Below, piece by piece: positions 27,209 to 36,779 of a stretch of DNA of 64,000 nucleotides. The first letter of the stretch is position 1; each line of letters begins with the position of its first letter. The DNA comes from Acidobacteriota bacterium (lineage in GTDB: Bacteria; Acidobacteriota; Thermoanaerobaculia; Multivoradales; JBCCEF01): the NCBI GenBank assembly GCA_039030395.1, contig JBCCEF010000010.1:1-64000 (forward strand). Reading direction: 5' to 3'. The notes under the pieces were generated by a model. It was not told the DNA's origin, ran no database searches, and saw nothing but the letters and a program-made list of their open reading frames with translations. A program made the translations under genes and the position numbers.

Positions 27209-30200
27209 ATGATCCGAACGGTTGCTCTGTCCGTCTTTGCCTTTCTAATCACCGTCCCGATCGGCGCTCAGACCATCGACGGCAAAGTCTTCTACGATGC
27301 GAACGGCGATGGCGCTCACGCGGCCGGAGAGGCCGGCGCTCCGCGGGTAGTGGTCAGCGCCTTCGATGGCACCGGCACCTTGGTGTCGCAGACCGCCTCC
27401 TGCGATTTTGTGGCGGTTTCCCTACCGGCGAATCCGCCGACCGTGCCGGTGGCGATCAATATCCCGGCCTGTGCAGCGACTGAGATGGGTGACTACAGCT
27501 TGAGCGGCTTGGCCGCCGCTACGGACTATCGTCTCGAGCTGACCTGGGCCGACGCTTTCCTCTTCGAGGGAGCGCAGGGCGCGACCTCCGTCGCCTTCGC
27601 GGCGAGCGGCGCTACGGGAGTTGACTTCGGAGTTCTGCATCCGGAGGATTACTGCCAGGACGATCCTCGCATCATCGCCGGCTGCTTTGTTTTTCCGCCT
27701 GTTCCCTGGAGTGCTGCGGCGACCGATCCGCTGGTGGTTTCGTGGCCCTACAACAGCCGCTTCACCAGCGCCGCCGACGCCGAGATCCACCCTCACGCCG
27801 ACGACCTCGACTACGGCGATGTTGGGCACCTGCTGGGCGTTGCTACGCATCGATCCACCAAGAGGGTGTTCTTCTCGGCCATCGCCACGCCCCTGTGGCC
27901 GGCCGGCGGTGCCGGCATTGGCGGTATTTACTCCGCTGATTACTCGGGCATTGGTAACAGCTACGTGGGCGGATCGGTCGGATTGTTCCTGGATCTGGCA
28001 GCGGTGGTGGACTTGACTGCGCAGAACCCGGTGACGGCAGGTGTGCTTGATCGATTCGGTGAATTCGGATTGGGCGGCATCGACTTTTCCGCCGACGATC
28101 AGGTGCTGTGGGCGGTCAATATGGGCGGCGGCGAGCTGATCCGGATCCCCGTCGGCGACCCACCGGTGACGCCAGCAGCATCGGCGATCACCGAGATCAC
28201 TCCCACGGGTCACGGATGTACGAACGGTAGCTTCCGACCGGGGGCAGTGGCGACTCATCGGGGCAAGGTTTTCCTGGGCGGAGTCTGTGACGCGGCCAGT
28301 GGCTCGACGGCGGACCTGCGGCTGGTGGTGCTCGAATACGACGGTGCTACCTTTACCAACCGCCTCTCAGCTTCTCTCGGTTTCCTGGTCAACTCGATCT
28401 TCCCGCAGCCGGCGAGCATCAACATGTTCCCTTGGAGCGGCATCGATGATGTGGCCGAGCCCCAGCCGTTCCTCACCAATCTGGCCTTCGAGGAAGATGG
28501 TTCTCTGGTGCTCGGGGTCATGCCGCGCATCATGTACACCACCTTCGCCCAGACGGCCGGTTTCATGGTCCGGGCGCAACGTTCGGCAACGGGCGATTTC
28601 GTACTCGAGTCGGCGGGCGGGACCGGTCCCTACTCCACCGCTGCGCGAACCGGTTGGTCGGGCGCTGGCTTTGATCCATCCAATCCGAACGCGGGAGAAG
28701 GCCCCGGTGGGAGTTGGTTCTACGAGCAGGGCATGTCCTATGGGTCGACCGTCGCCCAGACCCATCCCGTCTTGTTTTCGGCCGGCATCACCGTCGTACC
28801 CGGCACCGGTGAGGTGGCTGCGGGCTACACCGATCCGTTGTCGATCAACTCTTTCGGAGTACGTTACTTCGACGCTCAGAATGGTCGCACCGTCGCGGGA
28901 CTTCAATTCGGGGGCTTGAAAGTGGCTCTGGTCACCGATGTCGACACCATTTGTGAACAGTCGCCGCTTGAGATTGGCAACCGCATCTGGTGCGATGCCG
29001 ATGCCGATGGTATTCAAGATCCGGGCTCCGCGGAAGGCGGCATTCCGGGTGTCGACGTGGTTCTGACCTGCGGCGCCGACAACCCGGTCACCGCGACCAC
29101 CGACGCTTTCGGCCAATACTTGTTCACGGATGCTCTCTACGCAACGGCCAACGGTGGCGACCCGCTGCCACGGGAGACCGCCTGCACCTTACGGATCGCT
29201 CTGACCGGCGGCAATGCCACGGCGATCAACGGCAGTTGTGGTTCGTTGGCCTTGTCGCCGCAAGACAACGGTGGTGTCGACGATGGTGCCGAGCTTCGTG
29301 ACTCGGATGGTTCGCTCGTTTCCGGCCAGGTAGAAATCCCTCTCAACACCGGCAAGAACGGCGAACACGACCATCGCTACGACCAAGGTTTCAAGAGCCC
29401 CGACATGGGCGACGCACCGGACACCTACGGCACGACCGTAGGGGCCGGCGGCCCGCAGCACGTTCTGACTGCGGGTTACTCCCTCGGTTCGACGGTCGAT
29501 GGCGAGCTCGATGGGCAACCGTCTGTCGGCGCGATCGGGGACGGTGCCGACGAGGACGGCGTAGTCTTCGCCGGCGGCATGGCGATGGCCCTGGGCTGTA
29601 CGACGGGCAATAACCTGACTGTGACCCTGACCAACTCAGCGGGTGTCTCCGGTGCCGATCTGGACGGTTGGATCGACTTCAACGGCGATGGCGACTTCGA
29701 CCATCCGGCGGAACATCTGTTCGGCGGCATCAGCCAGTCGCTGTCGAGCGGCTCCAACGCTCTGACCTATGACGTCCCATGCGACGCCGTCTCTCAGGCG
29801 GTGAGCTATGCCCGTTTCCGCCTGTCGTCGGCCGGCAGCCTCACCCCGCTGGGGGCCGCTGCGGATGGCGAGATCGAGGACTACGCTTTTCAGATCAAGG
29901 GATTGGACTTCGGCGACGCGCCGGACACCTACGGCACCACTCTCGCGGCCAACGGCCCGCGCCATGCGGTGGTGCCGGGTTACTCCCTGGGGGCATCTGA
30001 GGACACCGAATCCGACGGCCAGCCTTCGGTGGGTGCGGTGGGCGATGGTGTGGATGAAGACGGCGTGGTCTTTGGCGGCGGCATGGCGATGGCTCCGGCC
30101 TGTTCGACGGACAACGGTCTGACGGTGACTTTGGTCAACTCGGCTGGCATCTCCGGTGCCAGCCTGGATGCCTGGATCGACTTCAACGGTGACGGTGATT

Positions 30201-33200
30201 TCGACCACCCGGCCGAGCATCTGTTCGGCGGCACAAGTCGGACCCTCGCAGCAGGCGCCAACGCTGCCACCTACGACGTGCCCTGCGAGGCGGTGGCCCA
30301 GGCCACCAGCTATGCCCGGTTCCGTCTTTCCTCGACCGGTGGCCTGACGCCCGTGGGCGCCGCAACGGACGGTGAAATCGAAGACTACGTTCTCCAGATC
30401 AAGGGGATCGACCTGGGCGATGCGCCGGACACCTATGGCACGACCATCGCCGCTAATGGACCCCGACACGGTATTGTTTCGGGCTACTCGCTCGGTGCCA
30501 CGGAGGATGCCGAATTCGACGGCCAGCCCTCCGTGGGCGCCGACGGCGATGGGGCCGACGAAGACGGCATCGCTTTCGCGGGCGGTATGGCAATGGCTGC
30601 GGCCTGCGACGACGACAATGCACTGACGGCAACCCTCTCCAATTCGGCTGGTGTGCGTGCGGCGCTGCTCGACGCCTGGATCGATTGGAACGGTGACGGG
30701 AACTTCGACCATCCGGCGGAGCACCTGTTCGGCGGCACCAGCCAGCCGTTAGCAAACGGCGCCAATGCCCTGACCTTCAACGTACCGTGCGATGCGGTCG
30801 CTCAGGCCACCGGCTATGCGCGCTTCCGGCTCTCGTCCGTCGGTAGCCTGACGCCCCTGGGTTCCGCCGCGGACGGTGAGGTCGAGGATTACCCCTTTAC
30901 GCTCAAGGGAGTCGACCTCGGCGACGCGCCCGACAGCTATGGCACGACGGTGGCGGCGGACGGTCCTCGGCATGTTCTGGTCGGTGGCTTTTCGCTGGGT
31001 CCGTTGGAGGACGGCGAGTCCGATGGACAACCTTCGGCCGGAGCCGACGGCGATGGCGCCGATGAGGACGGCATCGCCTTTGCCGACGGTATGGCGATGG
31101 CCGTCTCCTGCTCAACGGACAACGCTCTGACGGCGAATCTCACCAACTCGGCCGGCATCTCCCCAGCGCTGCTCGACGTTTGGATCGATTTCAACGGCGA
31201 CGGTGACTTCGATCACCCGGCGGAGCACCTCTTTGGCGGCACCAGCGAAGGGCTGTCGAGCGGCGCCAACGCGCTGACCTTCGATGTGCCCTGCAATGCG
31301 GTAGTGCAGAGTTCCAGCTATGCGCGCTTCCGCCTGTCGTCGGCCGGCAGCTTGTCGCCGACCGGTGCCGCAGCGGATGGTGAAGTCGAGGACTATCTCG
31401 TGCAGGTGAAGGGCGCGGATCTGGGAGACGCGCCGGACACCTATGGCACGACGGTTGCGGCGAACGGTGCCCTGCACGGCGTGGTGCCGGGCTATTCCTT
31501 GGGTTCGACGGAAGATTCTGAGACCGATGGTCAACCTTCCGTCGGTGCCGACGGTGATGGGGTAGACGAGGATGGTGTCGCCTTCGCCGGAGGTATGGCG
31601 ATGGCTGGCGCCTGCTCGACGGACAACGGACTGACCGTCGACTTGCTCAATTCCGCAGGGCTTTCCGGAGCCCTATTGGACGCCTGGATCGACTGGAATG
31701 GCGACGGCGACTTCGACCACCCGGCAGAGCATCTGTTTGGCGGCACCAGTCAGGCGTTGGCGGAGGGGGCCAACGCTCTCAGCTACGACGTGCCCTGCAT
31801 GGCGGTGCCCCAGGCGGTGAGCTATGGGCGCTTTCGCCTTTCCTCTGGGGGTGCGTTAGCACCGACCGGTAGTACCGGCGACGGCGAGGTGGAGGACTAC
31901 ACCTTCCAGGTCAAGGGTGTGGATTTCGGTGATGCGCCGGATACTTACGGCACCACCCAAGGAGCCAACGGACCGGCGCACACCATCGTGCCCGGCTTTG
32001 CCCTCGGTAACGGTGAAGATTCCGAATCGGATGGTCAGCCGACGGCCGGCGCGGATGGCGACGGGGCGGACGAAGACGGCATCGTCTTCGCGAAGGGTAT
32101 GGCGATGGCGGCCGCCTGCGAGGCATCGATCCTCGATGCCTCGTTGACCAACTCCTCGACGATCTCCACCGCTTTCCTCGACGCCTGGATCGATTGGAAC
32201 GGCGACGGCGATTTCGACCACCCGGCGGAGCACCTGTTCGGCGGCACCAGCGCCGGCCTGGTGACCGGCGCCAACTCGCTGCCCTTCGATGTGCCCTGCG
32301 ATCTGGAAGCGGGAAATTCATACGCCCGCTTCCGGTTGAGTTCCACCGGCGGCCTGACTCCGACGGACACCGCCGCTCCGGCGCCGGACGGCGAAGTGGA
32401 GGACTACACCTTCCTCCTCAAGGGCCTGGACTGGGGCGACGCTCCGGCACCCTACGCAACTCTGCTAGCGAACGATGGTCCGCGCCACGCGGTGCTGCCG
32501 GTCGACAATCCCACCCTCGGCACTCTGGTCGACGAAGAAGTCGACGGTCAACCGGATGCAGCCCACGGTGGCGACGACAACGGCGGCGTCGACGACGAGG
32601 ATGGCGTCGTGTTGCCGGCCATGGTGGTGCCGTCAAGCACCATCGATGTCGTGATCGAAGCGGCCAATGGCGCTGTGCTCAACGGCTGGATCGACTGGAA
32701 CGGTAACGGTGTTTTCGGTGATCTGGCGAACGAGGCGGTGGCCATCGATGTGGCCCTGGCGGCGGGTTCGACCACCTTGGCGGTCGATGTGCCGGCGGTG
32801 ACCGTCGTCGGGCCGGTCTGCGCGCGTTTCCGCTACAGCTCCCAGGCCGGCCTTGCACCCACCGGGCCAGCGCCGGACGGCGAGATCGAAGACTACGGCC
32901 TCGAACTGTTGCCGGAAGACGTGATGATCGGTGTCGCCAAGGAAGCCACCGATGTGCTGGACAATGGCGATGGCTCCTGGCTCATCACCTACGAGATTCA
33001 AATAGAGAACTTCGGCAATGTGCCGCTCGAGTCGGTGCAGGTGTCGTCTGACCTGTCCGTCGCCTTCGCTGAGGCGGTGTCCTTCGCCGTCGAGTCGCTG
33101 GTGGCGAGCGCCAACCTCACGGCCAACGGCGCCTTCGACGGGTCCGGCGATACAGACCTGCTGGCCGGGTTGGACACTTTGGCGATCGGTGAGCTGGGGA

Positions 33201-33499
33201 GCCTGGAGTTGATCGTCCGGCTGGTGCCGGGCGACTTCGCGGGGCCCTATGTCTGCTCGGCGACGGGCGCAGGCACCAGCCCGCAGGGCACAACGGTGAC
33301 CGACAAGTCCCAGGACGGGCCTTCACCGGACCCCGACGGAAACGACAATCCGACGGACAACGAGGAGCCGACGGAAGTGACGCTCGACCTCGGGAGCCTT
33401 CTCGAGATTCCCGCTCTGGGACCCATGGGATTGGCAATGCTAGGGCTACTGCTCGCCTTCGCGGCGGGCCGGATTCTGCGCCTCAAACAGAGCACTTGA
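27209..33499 (+). CDS. Giant secreted protein with SdrD_B-like domains, seven tandem GEVED repeats and an IPTL-like C-terminal anchor
   Basis: 2096 residues from the ATG at 27209, six bases after GGAGGAGG; two further in-frame starts lie within the 6 bp before it. Signal peptide to about residue 20. An SdrD_B-like domain (DGKVFYDANGDGAHAAGE) follows, then a region of about 400 residues without recognised motifs that may be a propeller. A second SdrD_B-like domain (IGNRIWCDADADGIQD) starts near 590. From residue 732 to about 1902 come seven GEVED-type repeats, each with a DxNxDGxFDHPAEHL calcium-loop-like motif and ending GEIEDY or GEVEDY. A DUF11-like segment (1905-2010) precedes the C-terminal tail IPALGPMGLAMLGLLLAF plus basic residues, like an IPTL-CTERM sorting signal. 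Likely cell-surface or exported; role in adhesion is inferred. A terminator follows. Confidence 0.85.
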   Translation: MIRTVALSVFAFLITVPIGAQTIDGKVFYDANGDGAHAAGEAGAPRVVVSAFDGTGTLVSQTASCDFVAVSLPANPPTVPVAINIPACAATEMGDYSLSGLAAATDYRLELTWADAFLFEGAQGATSVAFAASGATGVDFGVLHPEDYCQDDPRIIAGCFVFPPVPWSAAATDPLVVSWPYNSRFTSAADAEIHPHADDLDYGDVGHLLGVATHRSTKRVFFSAIATPLWPAGGAGIGGIYSADYSGIGNSYVGGSVGLFLDLAAVVDLTAQNPVTAGVLDRFGEFGLGGIDFSADDQVLWAVNMGGGELIRIPVGDPPVTPAASAITEITPTGHGCTNGSFRPGAVATHRGKVFLGGVCDAASGSTADLRLVVLEYDGATFTNRLSASLGFLVNSIFPQPASINMFPWSGIDDVAEPQPFLTNLAFEEDGSLVLGVMPRIMYTTFAQTAGFMVRAQRSATGDFVLESAGGTGPYSTAARTGWSGAGFDPSNPNAGEGPGGSWFYEQGMSYGSTVAQTHPVLFSAGITVVPGTGEVAAGYTDPLSINSFGVRYFDAQNGRTVAGLQFGGLKVALVTDVDTICEQSPLEIGNRIWCDADADGIQDPGSAEGGIPGVDVVLTCGADNPVTATTDAFGQYLFTDALYATANGGDPLPRETACTLRIALTGGNATAINGSCGSLALSPQDNGGVDDGAELRDSDGSLVSGQVEIPLNTGKNGEHDHRYDQGFKSPDMGDAPDTYGTTVGAGGPQHVLTAGYSLGSTVDGELDGQPSVGAIGDGADEDGVVFAGGMAMALGCTTGNNLTVTLTNSAGVSGADLDGWIDFNGDGDFDHPAEHLFGGISQSLSSGSNALTYDVPCDAVSQAVSYARFRLSSAGSLTPLGAAADGEIEDYAFQIKGLDFGDAPDTYGTTLAANGPRHAVVPGYSLGASEDTESDGQPSVGAVGDGVDEDGVVFGGGMAMAPACSTDNGLTVTLVNSAGISGASLDAWIDFNGDGDFDHPAEHLFGGTSRTLAAGANAATYDVPCEAVAQATSYARFRLSSTGGLTPVGAATDGEIEDYVLQIKGIDLGDAPDTYGTTIAANGPRHGIVSGYSLGATEDAEFDGQPSVGADGDGADEDGIAFAGGMAMAAACDDDNALTATLSNSAGVRAALLDAWIDWNGDGNFDHPAEHLFGGTSQPLANGANALTFNVPCDAVAQATGYARFRLSSVGSLTPLGSAADGEVEDYPFTLKGVDLGDAPDSYGTTVAADGPRHVLVGGFSLGPLEDGESDGQPSAGADGDGADEDGIAFADGMAMAVSCSTDNALTANLTNSAGISPALLDVWIDFNGDGDFDHPAEHLFGGTSEGLSSGANALTFDVPCNAVVQSSSYARFRLSSAGSLSPTGAAADGEVEDYLVQVKGADLGDAPDTYGTTVAANGALHGVVPGYSLGSTEDSETDGQPSVGADGDGVDEDGVAFAGGMAMAGACSTDNGLTVDLLNSAGLSGALLDAWIDWNGDGDFDHPAEHLFGGTSQALAEGANALSYDVPCMAVPQAVSYGRFRLSSGGALAPTGSTGDGEVEDYTFQVKGVDFGDAPDTYGTTQGANGPAHTIVPGFALGNGEDSESDGQPTAGADGDGADEDGIVFAKGMAMAAACEASILDASLTNSSTISTAFLDAWIDWNGDGDFDHPAEHLFGGTSAGLVTGANSLPFDVPCDLEAGNSYARFRLSSTGGLTPTDTAAPAPDGEVEDYTFLLKGLDWGDAPAPYATLLANDGPRHAVLPVDNPTLGTLVDEEVDGQPDAAHGGDDNGGVDDEDGVVLPAMVVPSSTIDVVIEAANGAVLNGWIDWNGNGVFGDLANEAVAIDVALAAGSTTLAVDVPAVTVVGPVCARFRYSSQAGLAPTGPAPDGEIEDYGLELLPEDVMIGVAKEATDVLDNGDGSWLITYEIQIENFGNVPLESVQVSSDLSVAFAEAVSFAVESLVASANLTANGAFDGSGDTDLLAGLDTLAIGELGSLELIVRLVPGDFAGPYVCSATGAGTSPQGTTVTDKSQDGPSPDPDGNDNPTDNEEPTEVTLDLGSLLEIPALGPMGLAMLGLLLAFAAGRILRLKQST
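29402..32916 (+). repeat. Seven tandem 504-bp coding repeats (GEVED domains)
   Basis: Unit starts, taken at the GAC/GAT of the (D)-x-GDAPD motif, are 29402, 29906, 30410, 30914, 31418, 31922 and 32429. Spacings are 504 bp five times, then 507. The seventh unit is shorter and more diverged. Units 1-6 are very similar in protein but differ at many codon third positions. Confidence 0.93.
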
Positions 33500-33525
33500 G
33501 GCCGGAGGGTAGGACTGGCAGATTC

Positions 33526-33564
33526 AGCGGGCCACGATTGAAGAACCCGTGGCCCGCTCTTTTT
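33526..33564 (+). terminator. Rho-independent terminator after the giant protein
   Basis: Arms AGCGGGCCACG and CGTGGCCCGCT with an 11-nt loop are followed by CTTTTT. It lies 26 bp after the stop codon. Confidence 0.9.
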
Positions 33565-33605
33565 CCCTAAATTCTTGTTCGGGAGGTTGACTTCGGAGCG
33601 ACGGT

Positions 33606-34040
33606 TCAGTCTTTGAGCAGGGCTTCGGTGAAGTGCAGGGTGAGCCGCGTCGCCAGTTTGCGGGTGAACTCCGACAGCTTCACCCGGTAGCGGGTTTGGA
33701 GCAGCACCACCCCTTCGAAATCCACCCGGATCTGGTCCGCCGGATCGTCGAGCAGCCGAAAGCGCAACACTCCGATTTTGGGGTTCACCCCCTTCACGCC
33801 GACGGTGAAGGTCACCGTGCTGCCTTCGTTCCGAACCTTGGGGTGGTGGCCGCGGCGTTCGAGTTCCCGGCCGACTTCTCCCAGGGCCGGCAGGATGGCT
33901 TGCTCCTGGACCTGCCGGAATCGTTCGCCGATCTGGCGCCGCTCCGAAACCGATTCGTGGAAGGACTCCTTCTGGCTCAGCCGCCGCTGTTCGAGGCGAT
34001 CGAGAAAGTCTCTGACGGGAGGGTTTTCGTCGGAAGGCAT
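33606..34040 (-). CDS. Hypothetical cytoplasmic protein
   Basis: 144 residues from the ATG at 34040 (MPSDENPPVRDFLDRLEQ). The frame is open 23 codons further, but that part lacks protein character. The N-terminal half is charged and probably helical (RRLSQKESFHESVSERRQIG). The C-terminal half looks like a small beta domain (VTFTVGVKGVNPKIGVLRFRLL; DQIRVDFEGVVLLQTRYRV). No signal peptide or membrane segment. No family recognised. Start codon lacks a good ribosome binding site, so the N-terminus is uncertain. Confidence 0.7.
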   Translation of the reverse strand: MPSDENPPVRDFLDRLEQRRLSQKESFHESVSERRQIGERFRQVQEQAILPALGEVGRELERRGHHPKVRNEGSTVTFTVGVKGVNPKIGVLRFRLLDDPADQIRVDFEGVVLLQTRYRVKLSEFTRKLATRLTLHFTEALLKD

Positions 34041-34205
34041 GGTGTCGATTCTCGCTGGATCGGGCAGAATTCCGGCGTTTTCGCCGCGTAGATTTCTGGG
34101 GCCAAGCATAAACTAACGAGGCAGGGATTCTCCTAGAAAAAGGCCGGCGGGTCTTTGGTACCCTGGGTGAGCGCCGGTTGTCGATGCCCACGGCGCTCGT
34201 CTTCG

Positions 34206-35261
34206 ATGATCCTGTCTACCGCTGCCGTATCGTACCGAGGCGGGCCGAGACGTCTACGATGCCCACCTATTTTGCTGTGGTTCGCTGCCGCGGCGGGCTT
34301 GGCCTGCGGCAGCCCGGCGATGAACGAACCTCCAGAGAAAGCGTTCAGCGAATCCCCGAGGGAGCCGTCCAGCATCTCCGCCCGCGCCGCCGGCTCACCC
34401 TACGTGCGGGTGATCGGAACCGCCCAGGACGGCGGTTTGCCCCATGCCGCCTGCGCCTGCGATCGCTGTGACCGAGCGCGTCGAGAGCCGTCCTTCCGGC
34501 GCGCCGTCACCTCCTTGGCGATCGTGCTGCCGGCGAGCGAACGGGTGTTCCTGGTAGACGTGTCGCCGGATGTCCGGCGCCAGCTCGACGGTTTGATGGA
34601 CGTGCGCAACGATCCACCGGACCGGGTGGACCGCGAGCCGGTCGATGGAGCGCTTCTGACCCACGCCCACATCGGTCACTACCTGGGCCTGGCCTTTTTC
34701 GGCTTCGAGGCGGTGCACGCCCGGGATCTGCCGGTGTACTGCACGCCGCGTATGGCCGGTTTCCTGTCGGGCCACGGGCCGTGGGATCAGCTAGTTCGAA
34801 TGGGCAACCTGTCCCTCCAGGAGACGGCGCCGGGCACCTCCCGCGAGCTGGGCGATGGGGTGACGGTGACACCCTTCGCGGTACCTCACCGCGACGAGTA
34901 TTCGGACACCGTCGCCTGGAAAATCACCGGGCCGAACCGGTCGCTCCTCTACATGCCGGACACGGAACCCTGGGGACGGTGGAGCGCGCCGGTGGAAGAG
35001 ATCCTCGATCAGGTCGATGTGGCGCTGCTGGACGGCACCTTCTACTCGGCGGATGAACTGCCCGGCCGGACGGTGGACTCCATCGGTCATCCGCTGATCG
35101 TCGACTCGATGGAGCGTTTCGCCGGTAGGGCATCGCCGGAGATTCTTTTCACCCACCTCAATCATTCGAACCCGGCCTTGGAGCCGGAGAGCGCGGCCGC
35201 CCGGCGGGTCGCCGAGCGCGGCTTTGCCGTCGCCGGCGAAGGCCAGGAGTTCGAGCTGTAG
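34206..35261 (+). CDS. PqqB-like metallo-beta-lactamase-fold lipoprotein
   Basis: 351 residues from the ATG at 34206 (other upstream starts are possible). The N-terminus contains a hydrophobic stretch ending GLACG, a probable lipobox. The domain from about residue 65 resembles PqqB: VRVIGTAQDGGLPHAACACDRC, then VFLVDVSPDVRRQL, THAHIGHYLGLAFFG, and LYMPDTEPW. The metal motif is HAHIGH rather than the canonical HxHxDH. A later ILFTHLNHSNP segment supplies a further His pair. PqqB is implicated in PQQ synthesis, but no other pqq gene is near. This exported, lipid-anchored member is more likely a hydrolase of unknown substrate. Confidence 0.75.
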   Translation: MILSTAAVSYRGGPRRLRCPPILLWFAAAAGLACGSPAMNEPPEKAFSESPREPSSISARAAGSPYVRVIGTAQDGGLPHAACACDRCDRARREPSFRRAVTSLAIVLPASERVFLVDVSPDVRRQLDGLMDVRNDPPDRVDREPVDGALLTHAHIGHYLGLAFFGFEAVHARDLPVYCTPRMAGFLSGHGPWDQLVRMGNLSLQETAPGTSRELGDGVTVTPFAVPHRDEYSDTVAWKITGPNRSLLYMPDTEPWGRWSAPVEEILDQVDVALLDGTFYSADELPGRTVDSIGHPLIVDSMERFAGRASPEILFTHLNHSNPALEPESAAARRVAERGFAVAGEGQEFEL

Positions 35262-35340
35262 GCGATCATCGCTGCGGCCCGGGCTCGCTGTGTTAGTTTG
35301 ATTGCTGCGCTTTCTATTCTTCGTGCTGAGGAGTTCCCAG

Positions 35341-36762
35341 ATGCGACGCCTGATTCTCACCTGCCTGCTCGTGGCCCTGACTTCCGCGGCCGCCGCCCCT
35401 GGAGCGGAACGCCCGTTCTTCACCTGCGCCGTGGTCAATATCGATGGGGTCGGTTTTGAGCGCCTCGCGGACCTCAAGCGGATCGATGGCGTGGCCTGGT
35501 GGACGGAAGCCGGTACGGAGTTGCTTTTGTGCGGCGGTGTGGAACTTCCGGCGACGGTTTCCGGCGTCGCCGAAGTGCGCCTTCGCCACGACGACGTCGA
35601 GGAGGATCGGTTGCGCCTGTTGCGCCGGGCCCACGATAAGGATTTCGGCGTTCCGGGGGTGCGGGTGCTGCTCCGCGCCGGGCGCTCGGCGGTCGTGGAG
35701 GTGGGCGACGGGGCAGATCTCTCAGCGCCCTGGCACGCCATGCACGCCGCGGTGGAAGGCTCACCGGGGCCCACTTCCGTCGGCGCGGCGCTGCTCCCCT
35801 TCGAGCGCAATCGGGTGCTGTTGCGCCAGGCGGCGAATCAAGAGTCCCGTGCTTTGGGATCGCCGGATCCCTCGGTCCAGCAGGTGCTCGCTGCCATCGA
35901 CGGGCCGCGCTGGTTGACCACCGGGACGACCCTGGCGGGGTTCCACCGCCACACCCACGGTTCGGGCATCGCCGCCGCGCGGGACTGGCTCGTCGGGCAG
36001 TTCGAGGATGTTGGGCTAACCGTAGAGACACCCAGCTTCCAGGTGAGCGGCACGACGGTCCAGAACGTCATCGCGACCCTGCCGGGCACTGTGCGGCCGG
36101 ACGATTGGTGGATTGTCGGCGGGCACTACGATGCACGCACGTCCTTCATCACGGATTCGGCGACGACGGCGCCGGGCGCCGAGGACAACGCCAGCGGCTG
36201 CTCCGGGGTGGTGGAATTGGCGCGGGTGTTTTCGCAGTACCCGACGGAGGAGACCGTTTTCTTCGCCTGCTATGCGGGTGAGGAGCAGGGCCTCCACGGC
36301 AGTGCCTCCCATGCCCTTTCGCTGGTCAATGGCGGCCATGCCTCGAAGATCCAGGGCATGCTCAACATGGACATGATTAGCTGGTCCAACGATGCCCAGA
36401 TGGACATCATCCTCGGCTATCGGCCTGTTTCCCTGGGCCTCGCCCAGCAGGTCGAGGATCTGGCGGGCATCTACACCGGGTTGACCGTGTTCACCACCTC
36501 GGCCACCTGCTGTTCGGACCATGTGCCCTACATCGACCGGAATATGCCGGCGGTCGCCATTTACTCGAACGACTGGGGTGCCTATCCGCACTACCACGAG
36601 GCGACCGACACCGCCGATAACCTCAATCCGACCCAGGCCGTCGAAGTGATGAAGGTCTACAGCGCGTTGCTTGCCATCGAGGCGGGCGCCTCGACGACGG
36701 TGATCTTCGACGACGGCTTCGAGAGCGGCGACGTGACCCGCTGGAGTTCTTCTCAAGGCTGA
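35341..36762 (+). CDS. Secreted M28-family metallopeptidase with C-terminal DGFESG motif
   Basis: 473 residues from the ATG at 35341 (GAGGAG upstream). Signal peptide cleaved near AAAAPGAE. The M28 domain occupies about 200-450 and shows the two-zinc ligands: His in VGGHYDART, Asp in GAEDNASGCSG, Glu pair in CYAGEEQGLHG, Asp in MLNMDMISW, and His in YPHYHEATDT. It would be an extracellular aminopeptidase. The extreme C-terminus reads IFDDGFESGDVTRWSS, nearly the same as in the CAP protein at 38191, suggesting a shared sorting or secretion tail. Confidence 0.9.
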   Translation: MRRLILTCLLVALTSAAAAPGAERPFFTCAVVNIDGVGFERLADLKRIDGVAWWTEAGTELLLCGGVELPATVSGVAEVRLRHDDVEEDRLRLLRRAHDKDFGVPGVRVLLRAGRSAVVEVGDGADLSAPWHAMHAAVEGSPGPTSVGAALLPFERNRVLLRQAANQESRALGSPDPSVQQVLAAIDGPRWLTTGTTLAGFHRHTHGSGIAAARDWLVGQFEDVGLTVETPSFQVSGTTVQNVIATLPGTVRPDDWWIVGGHYDARTSFITDSATTAPGAEDNASGCSGVVELARVFSQYPTEETVFFACYAGEEQGLHGSASHALSLVNGGHASKIQGMLNMDMISWSNDAQMDIILGYRPVSLGLAQQVEDLAGIYTGLTVFTTSATCCSDHVPYIDRNMPAVAIYSNDWGAYPHYHEATDTADNLNPTQAVEVMKVYSALLAIEAGASTTVIFDDGFESGDVTRWSSSQG

Positions 36763-36779
36763 TTTGGCGAGAGCGACCC

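Noticed and set aside
29402-32916. Strong periodic repeat, considered as a CRISPR-like or satellite array
   Set aside because: The 504-bp period is in frame and each unit encodes a full GEVED domain; there are no short repeats with unique spacers.
34155-34205. Earlier start for the PqqB-like protein
   Set aside because: The added residues are Cys/Arg/Ser-rich and place the lipobox too far from the N-terminus.
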